Part shown: positions 49,213 to 59,600 of the stretch, in pieces
How the letters are laid out: each line of letters begins with the position of its first letter
Numbering within the stretch: position 1 is the first letter of the stretch
Source: Clostridiales bacterium
GTDB taxonomy: Bacteria > Bacillota > Clostridia > Christensenellales > Aristaeellaceae
Assembly (NCBI GenBank): GCA_015056015.1
Contig: SVHD01000003.1
Span: 1-64,000 of the forward strand
DNA length: 64,000 nt
Reading direction: 5' to 3'
Notes under the pieces: model-generated
What the model saw: the letters and a program-made list of their open reading frames with translations, nothing else
Told to the model about the DNA's origin: nothing
Databases searched by the model: none
Position numbers and translations under genes: made by a program

Positions 49213-50439
49213 TTATTCCTCCTTTTGCCGCCATACGGAGCGATTGCCGTAAATATCCACAATCAGAATGGCGGGAGTGCCCCGCAGCTGGGGCAATTGC
49301 AATAATTCAGGCAGATCGGGGGTATGCTTGCGGCGGGCGGCGCTGGCCTGGGAAAAGAAAACGCCATCCTTATAAAAGCCCACCGACCATTGATCCACCG
49401 CATCCAGGCCGCTTACCGGGTCAGTATTTTCTTTGGGCGGGGTATAGGCGCGCAATTTCACATCATGGAAAGCGATGCCGGGCACAAATTCCGCTTCCAT
49501 TTCCGCACCGGGGCAGTCGGCAGGGGCGGACAGGGTCATGGCGGTTTCCAGCAGGCGCTTGCGGGTAACGGACAGGGAAAGGGGGCTGGAATCGCTGATG
49601 AGATACCTGCGGCCTGCCTGGGCCGCCGCGATGGCGGTGGTGCCGCTGCCGCCGAAAAGATCGGCCACCAGATCCCCGGGCCGGGTGGAAGATAGAATAA
49701 TCCTGGAAAGCAGGGCCTGGGGCTTTTGGGTATCATAGCCGGTTCGCTGGGGATCCTTCTGCTGCAGATGGCTCACATCCGCCCATACATCCCCGGGATA
49801 GACGGGATCATCATCGTAATAGGTATAGGTTTTCCCGCCGGATTGGATGGTGCGGTAGGAACGGCCGTTTTCATCCACGCAGCGCCGCATATGATTGGAT
49901 CGGTTTTCGCTGCGGGGAAGGGGCACGGCGGAAATATCGAAAAATTGCTTCCGGGATTTGCGGTAGAAGAGAATCACGTCATGCTTGCGGGAAAAGCGCT
50001 TCATGCTGCGTCCGCCGGATTGATAGGCCCAGATGATTTCATTGACGAAATTGCTTTCCCCGAAAATTTCATCGCAAAGGATGCGGGCATGGGCGCTCAT
50101 CCGGCTATCCAGATGCAGATAGAGAGAGCCCGTTTCATTCAGCAGCAATCTGGCGTTTTCCAGCGCGCTGCGGAGCAGAGCCAGGTATTCGGCCTTTCCG
50201 GAAAACCGATCGCTGTAGGCGGGCAGCAAAAGGGGATCCTTGCCCGTTTCCCAGCCGCTTTTGCCCACCCGCATGCGCAGATAGAATTCTTCCCCGGTCA
50301 TAAAGGGCGGATCAAGATACACCAATTGGGCCTGCCCTGCCCAGGGACTGAAATCCCCCCGGGCGTCCTGAAGCAGCGCATTGCCCGCGCCGCCATCCAG
50401 ATGGATTTCCTGATGGCATGCCGCCTGAACCCAATCCAT
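49213..50439 (-). CDS. Type II-like site-specific DNA methyltransferase (N4/N6, beta class)
   Basis: 408 residues. Catalytic motif IV is DPPF (LVYLDPPFMTGEEF, near residue 43) and comes before the SAM motif I (LVADLFGGSGTTAIAA, near residue 260), the order of beta-class N6-adenine or N4-cytosine methyltransferases. A variable region with target recognition lies between. The last 90 residues (about 320-408) look like a separate beta domain of unknown role. No restriction enzyme gene is adjacent. The ATG at 50439 has a better-placed AGAAAGG than that at 50448. Three bases separate it from the barnase gene, six-fifteen from the upstream gene. Confidence 0.88.
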   Translation of the reverse strand: MDWVQAACHQEIHLDGGAGNALLQDARGDFSPWAGQAQLVYLDPPFMTGEEFYLRMRVGKSGWETGKDPLLLPAYSDRFSGKAEYLALLRSALENARLLLNETGSLYLHLDSRMSAHARILCDEIFGESNFVNEIIWAYQSGGRSMKRFSRKHDVILFYRKSRKQFFDISAVPLPRSENRSNHMRRCVDENGRSYRTIQSGGKTYTYYDDDPVYPGDVWADVSHLQQKDPQRTGYDTQKPQALLSRIILSSTRPGDLVADLFGGSGTTAIAAAQAGRRYLISDSSPLSLSVTRKRLLETAMTLSAPADCPGAEMEAEFVPGIAFHDVKLRAYTPPKENTDPVSGLDAVDQWSVGFYKDGVFFSQASAARRKHTPDLPELLQLPQLRGTPAILIVDIYGNRSVWRQKEE

Positions 50440-50454
50440 AGCGCCCATCCTTTC

Positions 50455-50937
50455 TTAAAACTGCTTTAATTGTTCGTTATATGCATGCAGCGCATCCAGA
50501 AATTCGGCGTGCGCCGGGCAGGAATACAGAATTTCCCCTGCCTTTTTTACCGCGTTGACAAAATCCAGGGAAAGGCCGGCCTTGCCATGCTCCATCAGCG
50601 GGCATACGGCCCAGGCGCGCCAATCCATTTTTGCCCCCTTCCGGGTGGGCAGCATGGGAAAAAGCCGGCAGGAAAGCGGGCGCATTGACCGAGCACATTC
50701 CCCATCGCAGGTGAGCAGCAAAAGCCCTTCCTTTACGCTGTCATCCCGGGAGATGGAAAAGCCGTCGGGCAGGGGATCATAGAGCGCTTCTTCCCCGGGG
50801 AAAAGCAGCATGCCCCCCTGATCATCCTCATCGCTCTGGCAGCATGCGCCGCCGCAGAAACGGCCGCAATCCTGCCGGAGGGGCGTTACATCTTCCAGAA
50901 TTTCCCGGCAAAAAAGCACGGCCTCCAGCGCCTCCAT
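50455..50937 (-). CDS. YkgJ-like Cys-cluster (CxxxCC) protein
   Basis: 160 residues with the YkgJ/UPF0153 cysteine pattern: CGRFCGGACC (residues 24-33), CDGECA, and the hallmark RPLSCRLFPMLP, plus a later Cys in AVCPL. The family is thought to bind zinc or an iron-sulfur cluster; function is unknown. First gene of the operon that continues into the DNA methyltransferase. Its promoter shares its -35 region with the divergent cca promoter. Confidence 0.85.
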   Translation of the reverse strand: MEALEAVLFCREILEDVTPLRQDCGRFCGGACCQSDEDDQGGMLLFPGEEALYDPLPDGFSISRDDSVKEGLLLLTCDGECARSMRPLSCRLFPMLPTRKGAKMDWRAWAVCPLMEHGKAGLSLDFVNAVKKAGEILYSCPAHAEFLDALHAYNEQLKQF

Positions 50938-50970
50938 GTGTCTTCCCTCCCATAACCTTCCTATTTTTCT

Positions 50971-50999
50971 ATTCTATCACGAAAGCCCAGGATTGACAA
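50971..50999 (-). promoter_or_regulatory. Promoter of the YkgJ-methyltransferase-barnase operon
   Basis: Minus strand TTGTCA (50999-50994) and TAGAAT (50976-50971), spacing 17. The -35 box overlaps that of the divergent cca promoter by five bases. Confidence 0.7.
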
Positions 51000-51021
51000 G
51001 GAGGATTGAAGGGGTTAAGAT
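50993..51021 (+). promoter_or_regulatory. Promoter of cca
   Basis: TTGACA (50993-50998) and TAAGAT (51016-51021), spacing 17. It implies that translation starts at 51047, not at the ATG at 51020. Confidence 0.7.
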
Positions 51022-51046
51022 GGATTGGAAGGGGGCGAATGATAAA

Positions 51047-52300
51047 ATGAAGCTGATTTTACCCATCCCGGTGCAAAAGGCCATTGATCAATTGCAAAAG
51101 GCTGGCTATGCGGCCTATGCGGTGGGCGGCTGCGTCCGGGATCATGTGCTGGGAAAAACGCCCCATGACTACGATATCTGCACTGCCGCCGTGCCGGAAA
51201 AAATGCAGGAAATTTTCAAAAATGAGCGCACGGTGGAAACCGGGATCAAGCATGGCACGCTGACGGTGATCATGGATCATATGCCCCTTGAAATTACCAC
51301 CTTCCGCCAGGATGGGGAATATCTGGATGGGCGGCACCCCGAAACCGTTCAATTCACCCCCCGGGTGGAGGATGATCTCTCCCGCCGGGATTTCACCATC
51401 AATGCCATGGCCTATGCCCCGGATGCGGGCATCATTGATCCCTTTGGCGGGCAGCAGGATTGCAAGGCGAAAATCATCCGCTGCGTAGGCGAAGCGGAAC
51501 GGCGCTTTCGTGAGGACGCCCTGCGGATTTTGCGGGCGCTGCGGTTTTCTGCCAGGCTGGGCTTTGAAATTGAGGAAAAGACCGCCCGGGCCATTCATGA
51601 TTTAAAGCATACCCTGCAGAAAGTAAGCCGGGAAAGAATTGCCGCAGAATGGACGGGGCTTTTGCAGGGGTCTTATGCCATGCAGATCTTATTGGAATAT
51701 GCCGACGTATTATTGGAAACTATGCCGGAATTTTCGGATTTGGCGGAAAATGCGGATCAATGGCAGGAGGCGCTTGCCTGCCTGAAATATTTGCCGGGGG
51801 ATGATATGCTGCATTGGGCGGCGTTGCTGCAGCATCTTGCAAAAACGCCTGAGGCGAGCGCAGAAGCGGCGCTTCAGGCCCTGAAAGGGCTGAGAATGTC
51901 TGCAAAGATGCAGGAGGGCGTATCCGTATTGGCCAAATGGAGCCGGGCGGAAATTGCCCCCGGAAATATGCAGGAAATGCTGATGCATCTGGGAAAGGAA
52001 TATCTGGAAAAGCTGCTGCTGCTGCAAAGGGCCAATGCCCTGGCCGCAGGGATGGATGAAGCGGAAATTCAAAACGCATACCGCGAAAACAGCGAAAAGC
52101 TGGCGGCGCTGCTTGCGGAAAATGCCTGCTATTCCCTGGCTCAATTGCAGGTAAACGGCCGGGATCTGGCGGCACTGGGCTTTCGGGGCGCGGAAATCGG
52201 GGAAAGGCTGCATGCATTGCTGCTCTCGGTGGTGCGCGGAGAAATCGCAAATGAAAAAGATGCTTTGCTGAAAATGGCGGAAGAAGGAAAACGAAAATGA
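51047..52300 (+). CDS. cca: CCA-adding enzyme / tRNA nucleotidyltransferase
   Basis: 417 residues, class II nucleotidyltransferase. The polymerase-beta head is GYAAYAVGGCVRDHVLGKTPHDYDICT with the catalytic Asp-x-Asp. ETGIKHGTLTVI, RRDFTINAMAY, PFGGQQD and EDALRILRALRFSARLGF (ERhxxExxx-type region) follow in the usual order, then an all-helical neck and tail. It could be a CCA enzyme or an A-adding/poly(A) polymerase; the tRNA-Trp gene in this window encodes its CCA, so a repair role is likely. Coupled to the next gene by ATGA. Confidence 0.93.
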   Translation: MKLILPIPVQKAIDQLQKAGYAAYAVGGCVRDHVLGKTPHDYDICTAAVPEKMQEIFKNERTVETGIKHGTLTVIMDHMPLEITTFRQDGEYLDGRHPETVQFTPRVEDDLSRRDFTINAMAYAPDAGIIDPFGGQQDCKAKIIRCVGEAERRFREDALRILRALRFSARLGFEIEEKTARAIHDLKHTLQKVSRERIAAEWTGLLQGSYAMQILLEYADVLLETMPEFSDLAENADQWQEALACLKYLPGDDMLHWAALLQHLAKTPEASAEAALQALKGLRMSAKMQEGVSVLAKWSRAEIAPGNMQEMLMHLGKEYLEKLLLLQRANALAAGMDEAEIQNAYRENSEKLAALLAENACYSLAQLQVNGRDLAALGFRGAEIGERLHALLLSVVRGEIANEKDALLKMAEEGKRK

Positions 52301-52956
52301 GCATTACCATTCATATTCATTATACCGGTGAAGGAGATCATGCCCGGCAATTTGCCCGGGAAATGATGGAAAGCGGTATCGTTGATCAAATCCGAGCGGA
52401 AGCGGGCAACGAAAGATACGAATATTATTTTCCTATGGAGGATCCCCATACCGTGCTGCTCATCGACCGCTGGCGGGATCAGGCCGCCCTGGATTTCCAT
52501 CATCATACAGAAATGATGGAAAAAATCGCCGAACTGCGAAAGAAATATCATCTGCATATGCGGGTGGAGCGATATATTGATGAAAACGATGCTTGCTTAA
52601 GCAGGGAAACGACTGTGCATGAAATGAAGCTGCACGCAGCGCCTTTTGAAAAAATAAAAGACGGAACCAAAACCATCGAACTTCGTCTCCTTGATGAAAA
52701 ACGTCGAAAAATCAAAGAAGGGGATGTGATTGCTTTTACGAATACTGCCGATGGTGAAAGAATGCACACAATTGTCAGAAAACTGCATCGGTTTCATAGT
52801 TTTGAGGAATTGTATGCCGCCCTGCCGCTTTTGCAATGCGGTTATACGGTGGAAAATATTGATACAGCCCATCCTTCCGATATGGAGCAGTATTATTCTG
52901 TAGAAGAACAGAAAAAGTGTGGCGTTGTCGGTATTGAGCTTTTCCTGCTGAAATGA
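52297..52956 (+). CDS. ABM-domain and ASCH-domain fusion protein
   Basis: 219 residues. The N-terminal part (about 1-95) is a ferredoxin-like ABM/YgiN-type domain (SITIHIHYTGEGDHARQFAREM, DPHTVLLIDRWRDQAALDFHH). The C-terminal part (about 108-219) is an ASCH domain (MKLHAAPFEKIKDGTKTIELRLLDEKRRKIKEGD cut short here as the KxGxKxxExR signature, and GVVGIELFLL). ABM domains are quinol monooxygenases or stress proteins; ASCH domains bind RNA or act on modified nucleosides such as N4-acetylcytidine. The joint function is unknown. The base composition falls in the second half (after 52580), so the fusion may be recent. Confidence 0.82.
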   Translation: MSITIHIHYTGEGDHARQFAREMMESGIVDQIRAEAGNERYEYYFPMEDPHTVLLIDRWRDQAALDFHHHTEMMEKIAELRKKYHLHMRVERYIDENDACLSRETTVHEMKLHAAPFEKIKDGTKTIELRLLDEKRRKIKEGDVIAFTNTADGERMHTIVRKLHRFHSFEELYAALPLLQCGYTVENIDTAHPSDMEQYYSVEEQKKCGVVGIELFLLK

Positions 52957-53005
52957 ATGATGAACCGAAATAATTACGGGTGAAAATAAATAAATCCCAA
53001 AGCTA

Positions 53006-53109
53006 CATTGGCACATTGATGGAAAGAACCATACCGGTTCATTCCAGAGCCAGTTTTCTTTGGGAGAGCGCGAGAGGGGCTTTCTTTTTCAAAAGAAAGC
53101 CCCTCTCGC
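53006..53109 (+). repeat. Two-hairpin intergenic element, copy I
   Basis: CATTGGCACA (53006), TCCAGAGCCAGTTTTCTTTGG (53043 on), then perfect 19-bp hairpin 53070-53109 GCGAGAGGGGCTTTCTTTT, loop TC. Compared with copy G the change GCGGG to GCGAG is matched by CCCGC to CTCGC on the other arm. The 303-base gap 52957-53259 holds copies I and J and nothing else I can support. Confidence 0.88.
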
Positions 53110-53138
53110 AATACTCAGCATGCAAGTATCCATTGCCC

Positions 53139-53243
53139 CACTGGCGCACAAAATGCTGGAATGTAATCAAGTCCATTCCAGTGCCAGTTTTCTGGGGGAA
53201 GGTGCGGAAGGGGGATTCTTTTTCAAAAGAATCCCCCTTCCGC
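53139..53243 (+). repeat. Two-hairpin intergenic element, copy J
   Basis: CACTGGCGCACA (53139), TCCAGTGCCAGTTTTCTGGGG (53177 on), then perfect 19-bp hairpin 53204-53243 GCGGAAGGGGGATTCTTTT, loop TC. In tandem with copy I and in the same orientation, next to the 3' end of glgA. Confidence 0.88.
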
Positions 53244-53259
53244 CGTTTTCTTAGTCTTT

Positions 53260-54981
<1,722 letters not shown>

Positions 54982-55004
54982 CTGAAAAAACACCTCCGAA
55001 ATCA

Positions 55005-55027
55005 GGGATGCGCCCGAAGGCGCACCC
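55005..55027 (-). promoter_or_regulatory. TTCG-loop hairpin between glgD and glgA
   Basis: Transcribed as GGGTGCGCC-TTCG-GGCGCATCCC, a very stable stem 11 bases or so before the glgA ribosome binding site and without a T-run. It may protect the upstream mRNA or set relative expression. Confidence 0.5.
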
Positions 55028-55060
55028 TTATAGCTTATGAATGCTTGGGAAAATTATTCC

Positions 55061-56182
55061 TTACACCATCAAATTTTTTGCGATCACGATGGGATAGCTG
55101 CGGGGGCCCAGCATCCGGGTGCCTTCCCGGATGGTGGCCTGCTTATCCAGAATGCAATGCTGCAATTCGGCGCCAGATTTGATCAGGCCATCCTGCATGA
55201 CGATGCTGTCCCGGACCACGGCGCCCCGTTCCACCTTGACGCCGCGGAAGAGGATACTGTTTTCCACCGTGCCTTCAATGACGCAGCCATCGGCGATCAG
55301 GGAATTTTTCACGCTGGAGCCGCTGACATAACGGGTGGGCATTTCATCCCGCAGCTTGGTCAGCACGGGACGATTGGCTTCGAACAGATCGGCGCGGATT
55401 TCATGCTTGAGCAGATCCATGGAGCAATCGAAATACGCCTGCACGGAATCGATAGCCCAGACCTTGCCCTTGTGCTCAAAGCCGTGCACATTCAGGGAAC
55501 CATCGTAAATGCCGTTCATCAGCAGATCGCGGGTAAGGTGATACTGGCCGCGGGATACCGCCTGATCCACCAGGGTGATCAGCAGTTCGCGGCGAATGCA
55601 GAAGGATTCCATATAGGTGACAGGCATCCGGGAAATGGCGGGATCCACTTCAATGCCGGTTACCCGGCCGTCCGCTTCCACATTCAGATACCGTCCCGCG
55701 CCATTGCGGCGCATGGAAGGATCTTTGGTATAGAGCAGGGTGATATCGGCGCCGGAAGCCTCATGCGCGGCGGCCATTTCATCAAAATGGGCGTTAAAGA
55801 GCATGTGGGTATCGGTAATCACCACATAGCGTTCCTTGCTGCGGCGCAGATAATGCAGATTGGAGCGCAGCGCATCCAGGAAGCCGGAATAAACGCCCAC
55901 ATTTTCCTGGGTCAGGAAGGGAGGCAGAAGCACCAGGCCGCTGCGCTTGCCATGCAGATCCCATTCTTTGCCGGAGCCCAGATGATCCATCAGGCTGTTA
56001 TAATTGCGCTGGGCAATGACGCCCACATTGCGGATGCCGCTGGCCACCATGGCAGAAAGCGGGAAATCGATCAGGCGATAGCGCCCGCCCAGGGGCACGG
56101 CGGCCACCGCGCGGGTGGCGGTCAATTCTCTCAGCTGCGCATCGCGTTCACCGGTATAAATAATGCCCATGATATTTTTCAT
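55061..56182 (-). CDS. glgD: Glucose-1-phosphate adenylyltransferase, GlgD-type regulatory subunit
   Basis: 373 residues. The nucleotidyltransferase fold is present, but the N-terminal GlgC signature is altered: GIIYTGERDAQLRELTATRAVAAVPLGGRYRLIDFPLS lacks the catalytic GGxGTRL loop, as expected for GlgD, which modulates GlgC in Firmicutes. The C-terminal left-handed beta-helix shows repeats such as CVIEGTVENSILFRGVKVERGAVV. 14 bases separate it from glgC upstream. Likely forms a mixed tetramer with GlgC. Confidence 0.93.
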   Translation of the reverse strand: MKNIMGIIYTGERDAQLRELTATRAVAAVPLGGRYRLIDFPLSAMVASGIRNVGVIAQRNYNSLMDHLGSGKEWDLHGKRSGLVLLPPFLTQENVGVYSGFLDALRSNLHYLRRSKERYVVITDTHMLFNAHFDEMAAAHEASGADITLLYTKDPSMRRNGAGRYLNVEADGRVTGIEVDPAISRMPVTYMESFCIRRELLITLVDQAVSRGQYHLTRDLLMNGIYDGSLNVHGFEHKGKVWAIDSVQAYFDCSMDLLKHEIRADLFEANRPVLTKLRDEMPTRYVSGSSVKNSLIADGCVIEGTVENSILFRGVKVERGAVVRDSIVMQDGLIKSGAELQHCILDKQATIREGTRMLGPRSYPIVIAKNLMV

Positions 56183-56196
56183 GATCGTATCCCCCT

Positions 56197-57372
56197 TCAG
56201 CCTTCACCAAATTGTTCGCCAGCCTTGACGACCGCACCGGCGGGCACCTGGGCGCCCTGACCGACCACGGCAATGAGACCGGTTTCTTCGCCGATAACGG
56301 CATTTTCGCCAATCACGGCATTTTCGGATACGATGGTGCGGCGAACGACGGCGCCGGCCTTAATCCGGGAGCCGGGCATGATCACGCTGTCGATGACCTG
56401 GGCGCCTTCTTCCACAATAACGCCGGAAGACAGGATGGAATGAACCGCATCGCCGAATACTTCGCACCCTTCGGTGATCAGGCAGTTATCCACCTTGGCG
56501 CTTTCCGCCACATACTGGGGGGGCAGGCCGGGATTCCGGGCATAGATGCGGAATTTTTTATCATGGAGGTCAATTTCCGGTTCGTCTTCCAGCAGATCCA
56601 TATTGGCTTCCCACAGGCTTTCGATGGTGCCCACGTCCTTCCAGTAATCATTGAAGGAATAGGCCACCATTTTTTCGCCCTTATCCAGCATGGTGGGGAT
56701 GATGTTTTTGCCAAAGTCATTGGAGGAAACGGGATCCCGTTCATCATCCATCAGATAATCATGCAGCTTCTTCCAGCTGAAAACATACACGCCCATGGAG
56801 GCGTTATTGGATTTGGGATTGGCGGGCTTTTCTTCAAATTCGATGATGCGGCCCGCTTCATCGGTATTCATGATGCCAAAGCGGCTGGCCTCTTCCCAGG
56901 GCACCTGGCGCACGGCGATGGTGACGTCGGCATTCTGGGCTTCATGATGGGCGATCATGGCGGCATAATCCATCTTGTAGATATGGTCGCCGGAGAGGAT
57001 CAGCACGTAATCGGGATCATACTGGGCGATGAAGGAAAGATTCTGATAGATGGCGTTGGCGGTGCCTTTATACCATTCGCCGGTCTTGCCGGTCTGATAG
57101 GGGGGCAGCACGAATACGCCGCCGGAAACAAGGTCCAGATCCCAGGGCGCGCCGCTGGCGATATAGGCATTGAGTTCCAGGGGCTGATACTGGGTGAGCA
57201 CGCCCACCACGTCAATCCCGGAATTGGAGCAATTGGAAAGGGGGAAATCGATGATCCGGTATTTGCCGCCATAGGGAACGGCAGGCTTGGCCATATGCCG
57301 CGTCAAGATCCCCAGACGGCTGCCCTGTCCTCCGGCCAGGAGCATGGCTACACAGCGCTTTTTGCGAAGCAT
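56197..57372 (-). CDS. glgC: Glucose-1-phosphate adenylyltransferase, catalytic subunit
   Basis: 391 residues. Makes ADP-glucose from ATP and glucose 1-phosphate. Catalytic loop [16 protein letters not shown], then [41 protein letters not shown] and the sugar-phosphate region [17 protein letters not shown]-terminal beta-helix closes it. The ATG at 57372 follows AGGAGG; an upstream frame to 57465 has no site. It is 133 bases downstream of glgB, a gap where I see no terminator. Confidence 0.95.
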   Translation of the reverse strand: MLRKKRCVAMLLAGGQGSRLGILTRHMAKPAVPYGGKYRIIDFPLSNCSNSGIDVVGVLTQYQPLELNAYIASGAPWDLDLVSGGVFVLPPYQTGKTGEWYKGTANAIYQNLSFIAQYDPDYVLILSGDHIYKMDYAAMIAHHEAQNADVTIAVRQVPWEEASRFGIMNTDEAGRIIEFEEKPANPKSNNASMGVYVFSWKKLHDYLMDDERDPVSSNDFGKNIIPTMLDKGEKMVAYSFNDYWKDVGTIESLWEANMDLLEDEPEIDLHDKKFRIYARNPGLPPQYVAESAKVDNCLITEGCEVFGDAVHSILSSGVIVEEGAQVIDSVIMPGSRIKAGAVVRRTIVSENAVIGENAVIGEETGLIAVVGQGAQVPAGAVVKAGEQFGEG

Positions 57373-57505
57373 GGTAAAAGACCTCCTTATTTGATGGCAT
57401 ATTTCCGCCTTTTCGGTGTGGAAATAGGCTATTGGTAGTGTTGTCGGTATAGGTATTCGATGCAAATTCCGGAAATCCTCTTATTGGGTGAATTTTTCCC
57501 AGTTT

Positions 57506-59467
57506 TTACATCATTTTTCCCATTTTCTTCATCTTTTTTACTTTGAAATAGACCGTCGCCAGGGGCGGCGCGCAGACCAGGCAGGAATAGGGCAGATTTT
57601 CATGAGGAATTTTTTCTGCCCGGATGGGGAAGGCATTGTATTGATTGCTTCCGGCAAATTCTGCCCGGTCGGAATTAAAGATTTCCGTCAGCTCGCAGTC
57701 ATAGGGCAGGCCGATCCGGTATTGGCCGTAGGGATGGGAGGTGAAATTGGTCAGGGCTGCCACGGGATCGCATCGCCCGGCGGAGCGCATAAAGGCCACT
57801 ACGCTGCGATCGCTGTCATTGACGGAAAGCCACTGGAAGCCGTCCCAGCTGTCATCAATCCGATGCAGGGCAGGCAGATCCCGATAGAGCTGATTGAGCC
57901 GCTGCACGCACTTTTGCATTTCAGGATGCTTTTCATACAGCAGCAGGAACCAATCCAGCTGATCATCATCCTTCCATTCGATAAAATGCCCCAGCTCGCC
58001 TCCCATAAAGAGCAGTTTTTTTCCGGGGTGGGCCATGGTATAGCCATACAGCGCCCGCAAGCCGGCAAATTTCTGCCAGATATCCCCCGGCTGCTTATCC
58101 AGCATGGAATGCTTGCCATGCACCACTTCATCATGGGAGAAGGGGAGGATGAAATTTTCATTGAAGGCGTAATAGAGTGAAAAGGTCAGCTTATCATGAT
58201 GATATTTGCGGTAGATGGGATCCAGCTTGATATAGGCCAGCATATCATTCATCCAGCCCATATTCCATTTAAAGCCAAAGCCCAATCCGCCCTGGCTGGT
58301 GGGCCTGGTCACCCCTTGATAGGCGGTGGCCTCTTCGGCGATCATCATTACCCCGGGGCATTCCCGGTAAACCGTTTCATTCAGCCGTTGAATAAAGGCG
58401 ACCGCATCATAATTCAGATTGCCGCCATCCTTGTTGGGCAGCCACTGCCCGTTTTCTTTGCAGAAATCGTGATACAGCATGCAGCTGACCGCATCGCACC
58501 GCAGGCCATCCGCATGGAATTCCTTCAGCCAGTAAACGGCATTGGAAATCAGAAAGCTGCATACCTCGCCCCGGGCGTAATCAAAGAGCATGGTGCCCCA
58601 CTGGGGCATTTCGCCGCGTCTGGGATCGGCATGCTCATAGCAGGGCGAGCCGTCAAACTGGCGCAGGCCCACTTCATCCCGGGGGAAATGGGCGGGCACC
58701 CAATCCAGAATGACCCCGATGCCGGCCTGATGCAATTGATCCACCAGCGATTTGAACATTTCCGGGGTGCCATAGCGGGCGGTCGGGGAATAATAGCCCG
58801 TTACCTGATAGCCCCAGGAGCCGTCAAAGGGATGCTCCATCACCGGCAGAAATTCCACATGGGTATATTTCATTTTTTTGAGGTAGGGAATCAGCAATTC
58901 AGCCAGCTCCTGATAATTGTAATAGGAGCCGTCTTTTTTCTGGCGCCAGGTGCCCAGATGCATTTCATAGATATTCACCGGGCTGCGGCAGGCATTCCAT
59001 GTTTTCCTTTTTTCCAGCCATTTTTCATCCTGCCATTGATAGATATCCACCGCAGGAAGAACGCTGCCGTTATTGGGGCGCTTTTCGCTGGCAAAGGCAT
59101 AGGGATCGGCCCTGAGATGCCATTGCCCGTCCGCGCCCTGAATGGCGTATTTGTATGTGCGCAGCTTTTTTTCCGCGCCGTCGTATTGAAGATGCGCAGG
59201 ATTGCCCGCAACCGTGAAAAAGGAATCCGGCAGCCGCAATTCCCAGGTGCCGTCAAATTGCTTTTTCATGGGCCAGGCCTCTTTGTTCCAGGCGCAAAAT
59301 TCCCCCGTCAGGCAAACGCTTTTTGCATTGGGGGCCCAAACCGTGAAATGCCAGTATAATTTTTTGCCTTCATGAACGGGATGCGCACCGAAATATTGAT
59401 AGGAATCGTGAGAAAAACCCAGGTGAAAATTTTCCCGACGCTGTGCGTCCGGCGGATTATACCACAT
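57506..59467 (-). CDS. glgB: 1,4-alpha-glucan branching enzyme (GH13)
   Basis: 653 residues. An N-terminal CBM48-like beta domain (about 35-130, YWHFTVWAPNAKSVCLTGEF) precedes the GH13 barrel with PVMEHPFDGSWGYQVTGYYSPTARYG, the nucleophile Asp in DGLRCDAVSCMLY, the acid Glu in MIAEEATAYQG and the third Asp in LPFSHDEVVHGK. The family usually reads DGLRVDAVxSMLY, so Val is replaced by Cys here. The C-terminal beta domain ends with Lys/Met-rich KKMKKMGKMM. First gene of the glycogen operon. Start at 59467 after AAAGGGGCG. Confidence 0.95.
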   Translation of the reverse strand: MWYNPPDAQRRENFHLGFSHDSYQYFGAHPVHEGKKLYWHFTVWAPNAKSVCLTGEFCAWNKEAWPMKKQFDGTWELRLPDSFFTVAGNPAHLQYDGAEKKLRTYKYAIQGADGQWHLRADPYAFASEKRPNNGSVLPAVDIYQWQDEKWLEKRKTWNACRSPVNIYEMHLGTWRQKKDGSYYNYQELAELLIPYLKKMKYTHVEFLPVMEHPFDGSWGYQVTGYYSPTARYGTPEMFKSLVDQLHQAGIGVILDWVPAHFPRDEVGLRQFDGSPCYEHADPRRGEMPQWGTMLFDYARGEVCSFLISNAVYWLKEFHADGLRCDAVSCMLYHDFCKENGQWLPNKDGGNLNYDAVAFIQRLNETVYRECPGVMMIAEEATAYQGVTRPTSQGGLGFGFKWNMGWMNDMLAYIKLDPIYRKYHHDKLTFSLYYAFNENFILPFSHDEVVHGKHSMLDKQPGDIWQKFAGLRALYGYTMAHPGKKLLFMGGELGHFIEWKDDDQLDWFLLLYEKHPEMQKCVQRLNQLYRDLPALHRIDDSWDGFQWLSVNDSDRSVVAFMRSAGRCDPVAALTNFTSHPYGQYRIGLPYDCELTEIFNSDRAEFAGSNQYNAFPIRAEKIPHENLPYSCLVCAPPLATVYFKVKKMKKMGKMM

Positions 59468-59600
59468 GCAAATTCGCCCCTTTGGTTGAATTTGTTTTCC
59501 TTAAGAAGAATTATAACACGTTATTGGCATTTTTTCCAGTTTTTTATTTCGCCTTTTTGCGCACACTAACAGAAATTCTGTGGCAACGGAGGCAATCTGT

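Noticed and set aside
53006..53243. CRISPR-like array from tandem repeats
   Set aside because: Only two copies in tandem, each an imperfect two-hairpin element; no regular spacers and no cas genes in the window.
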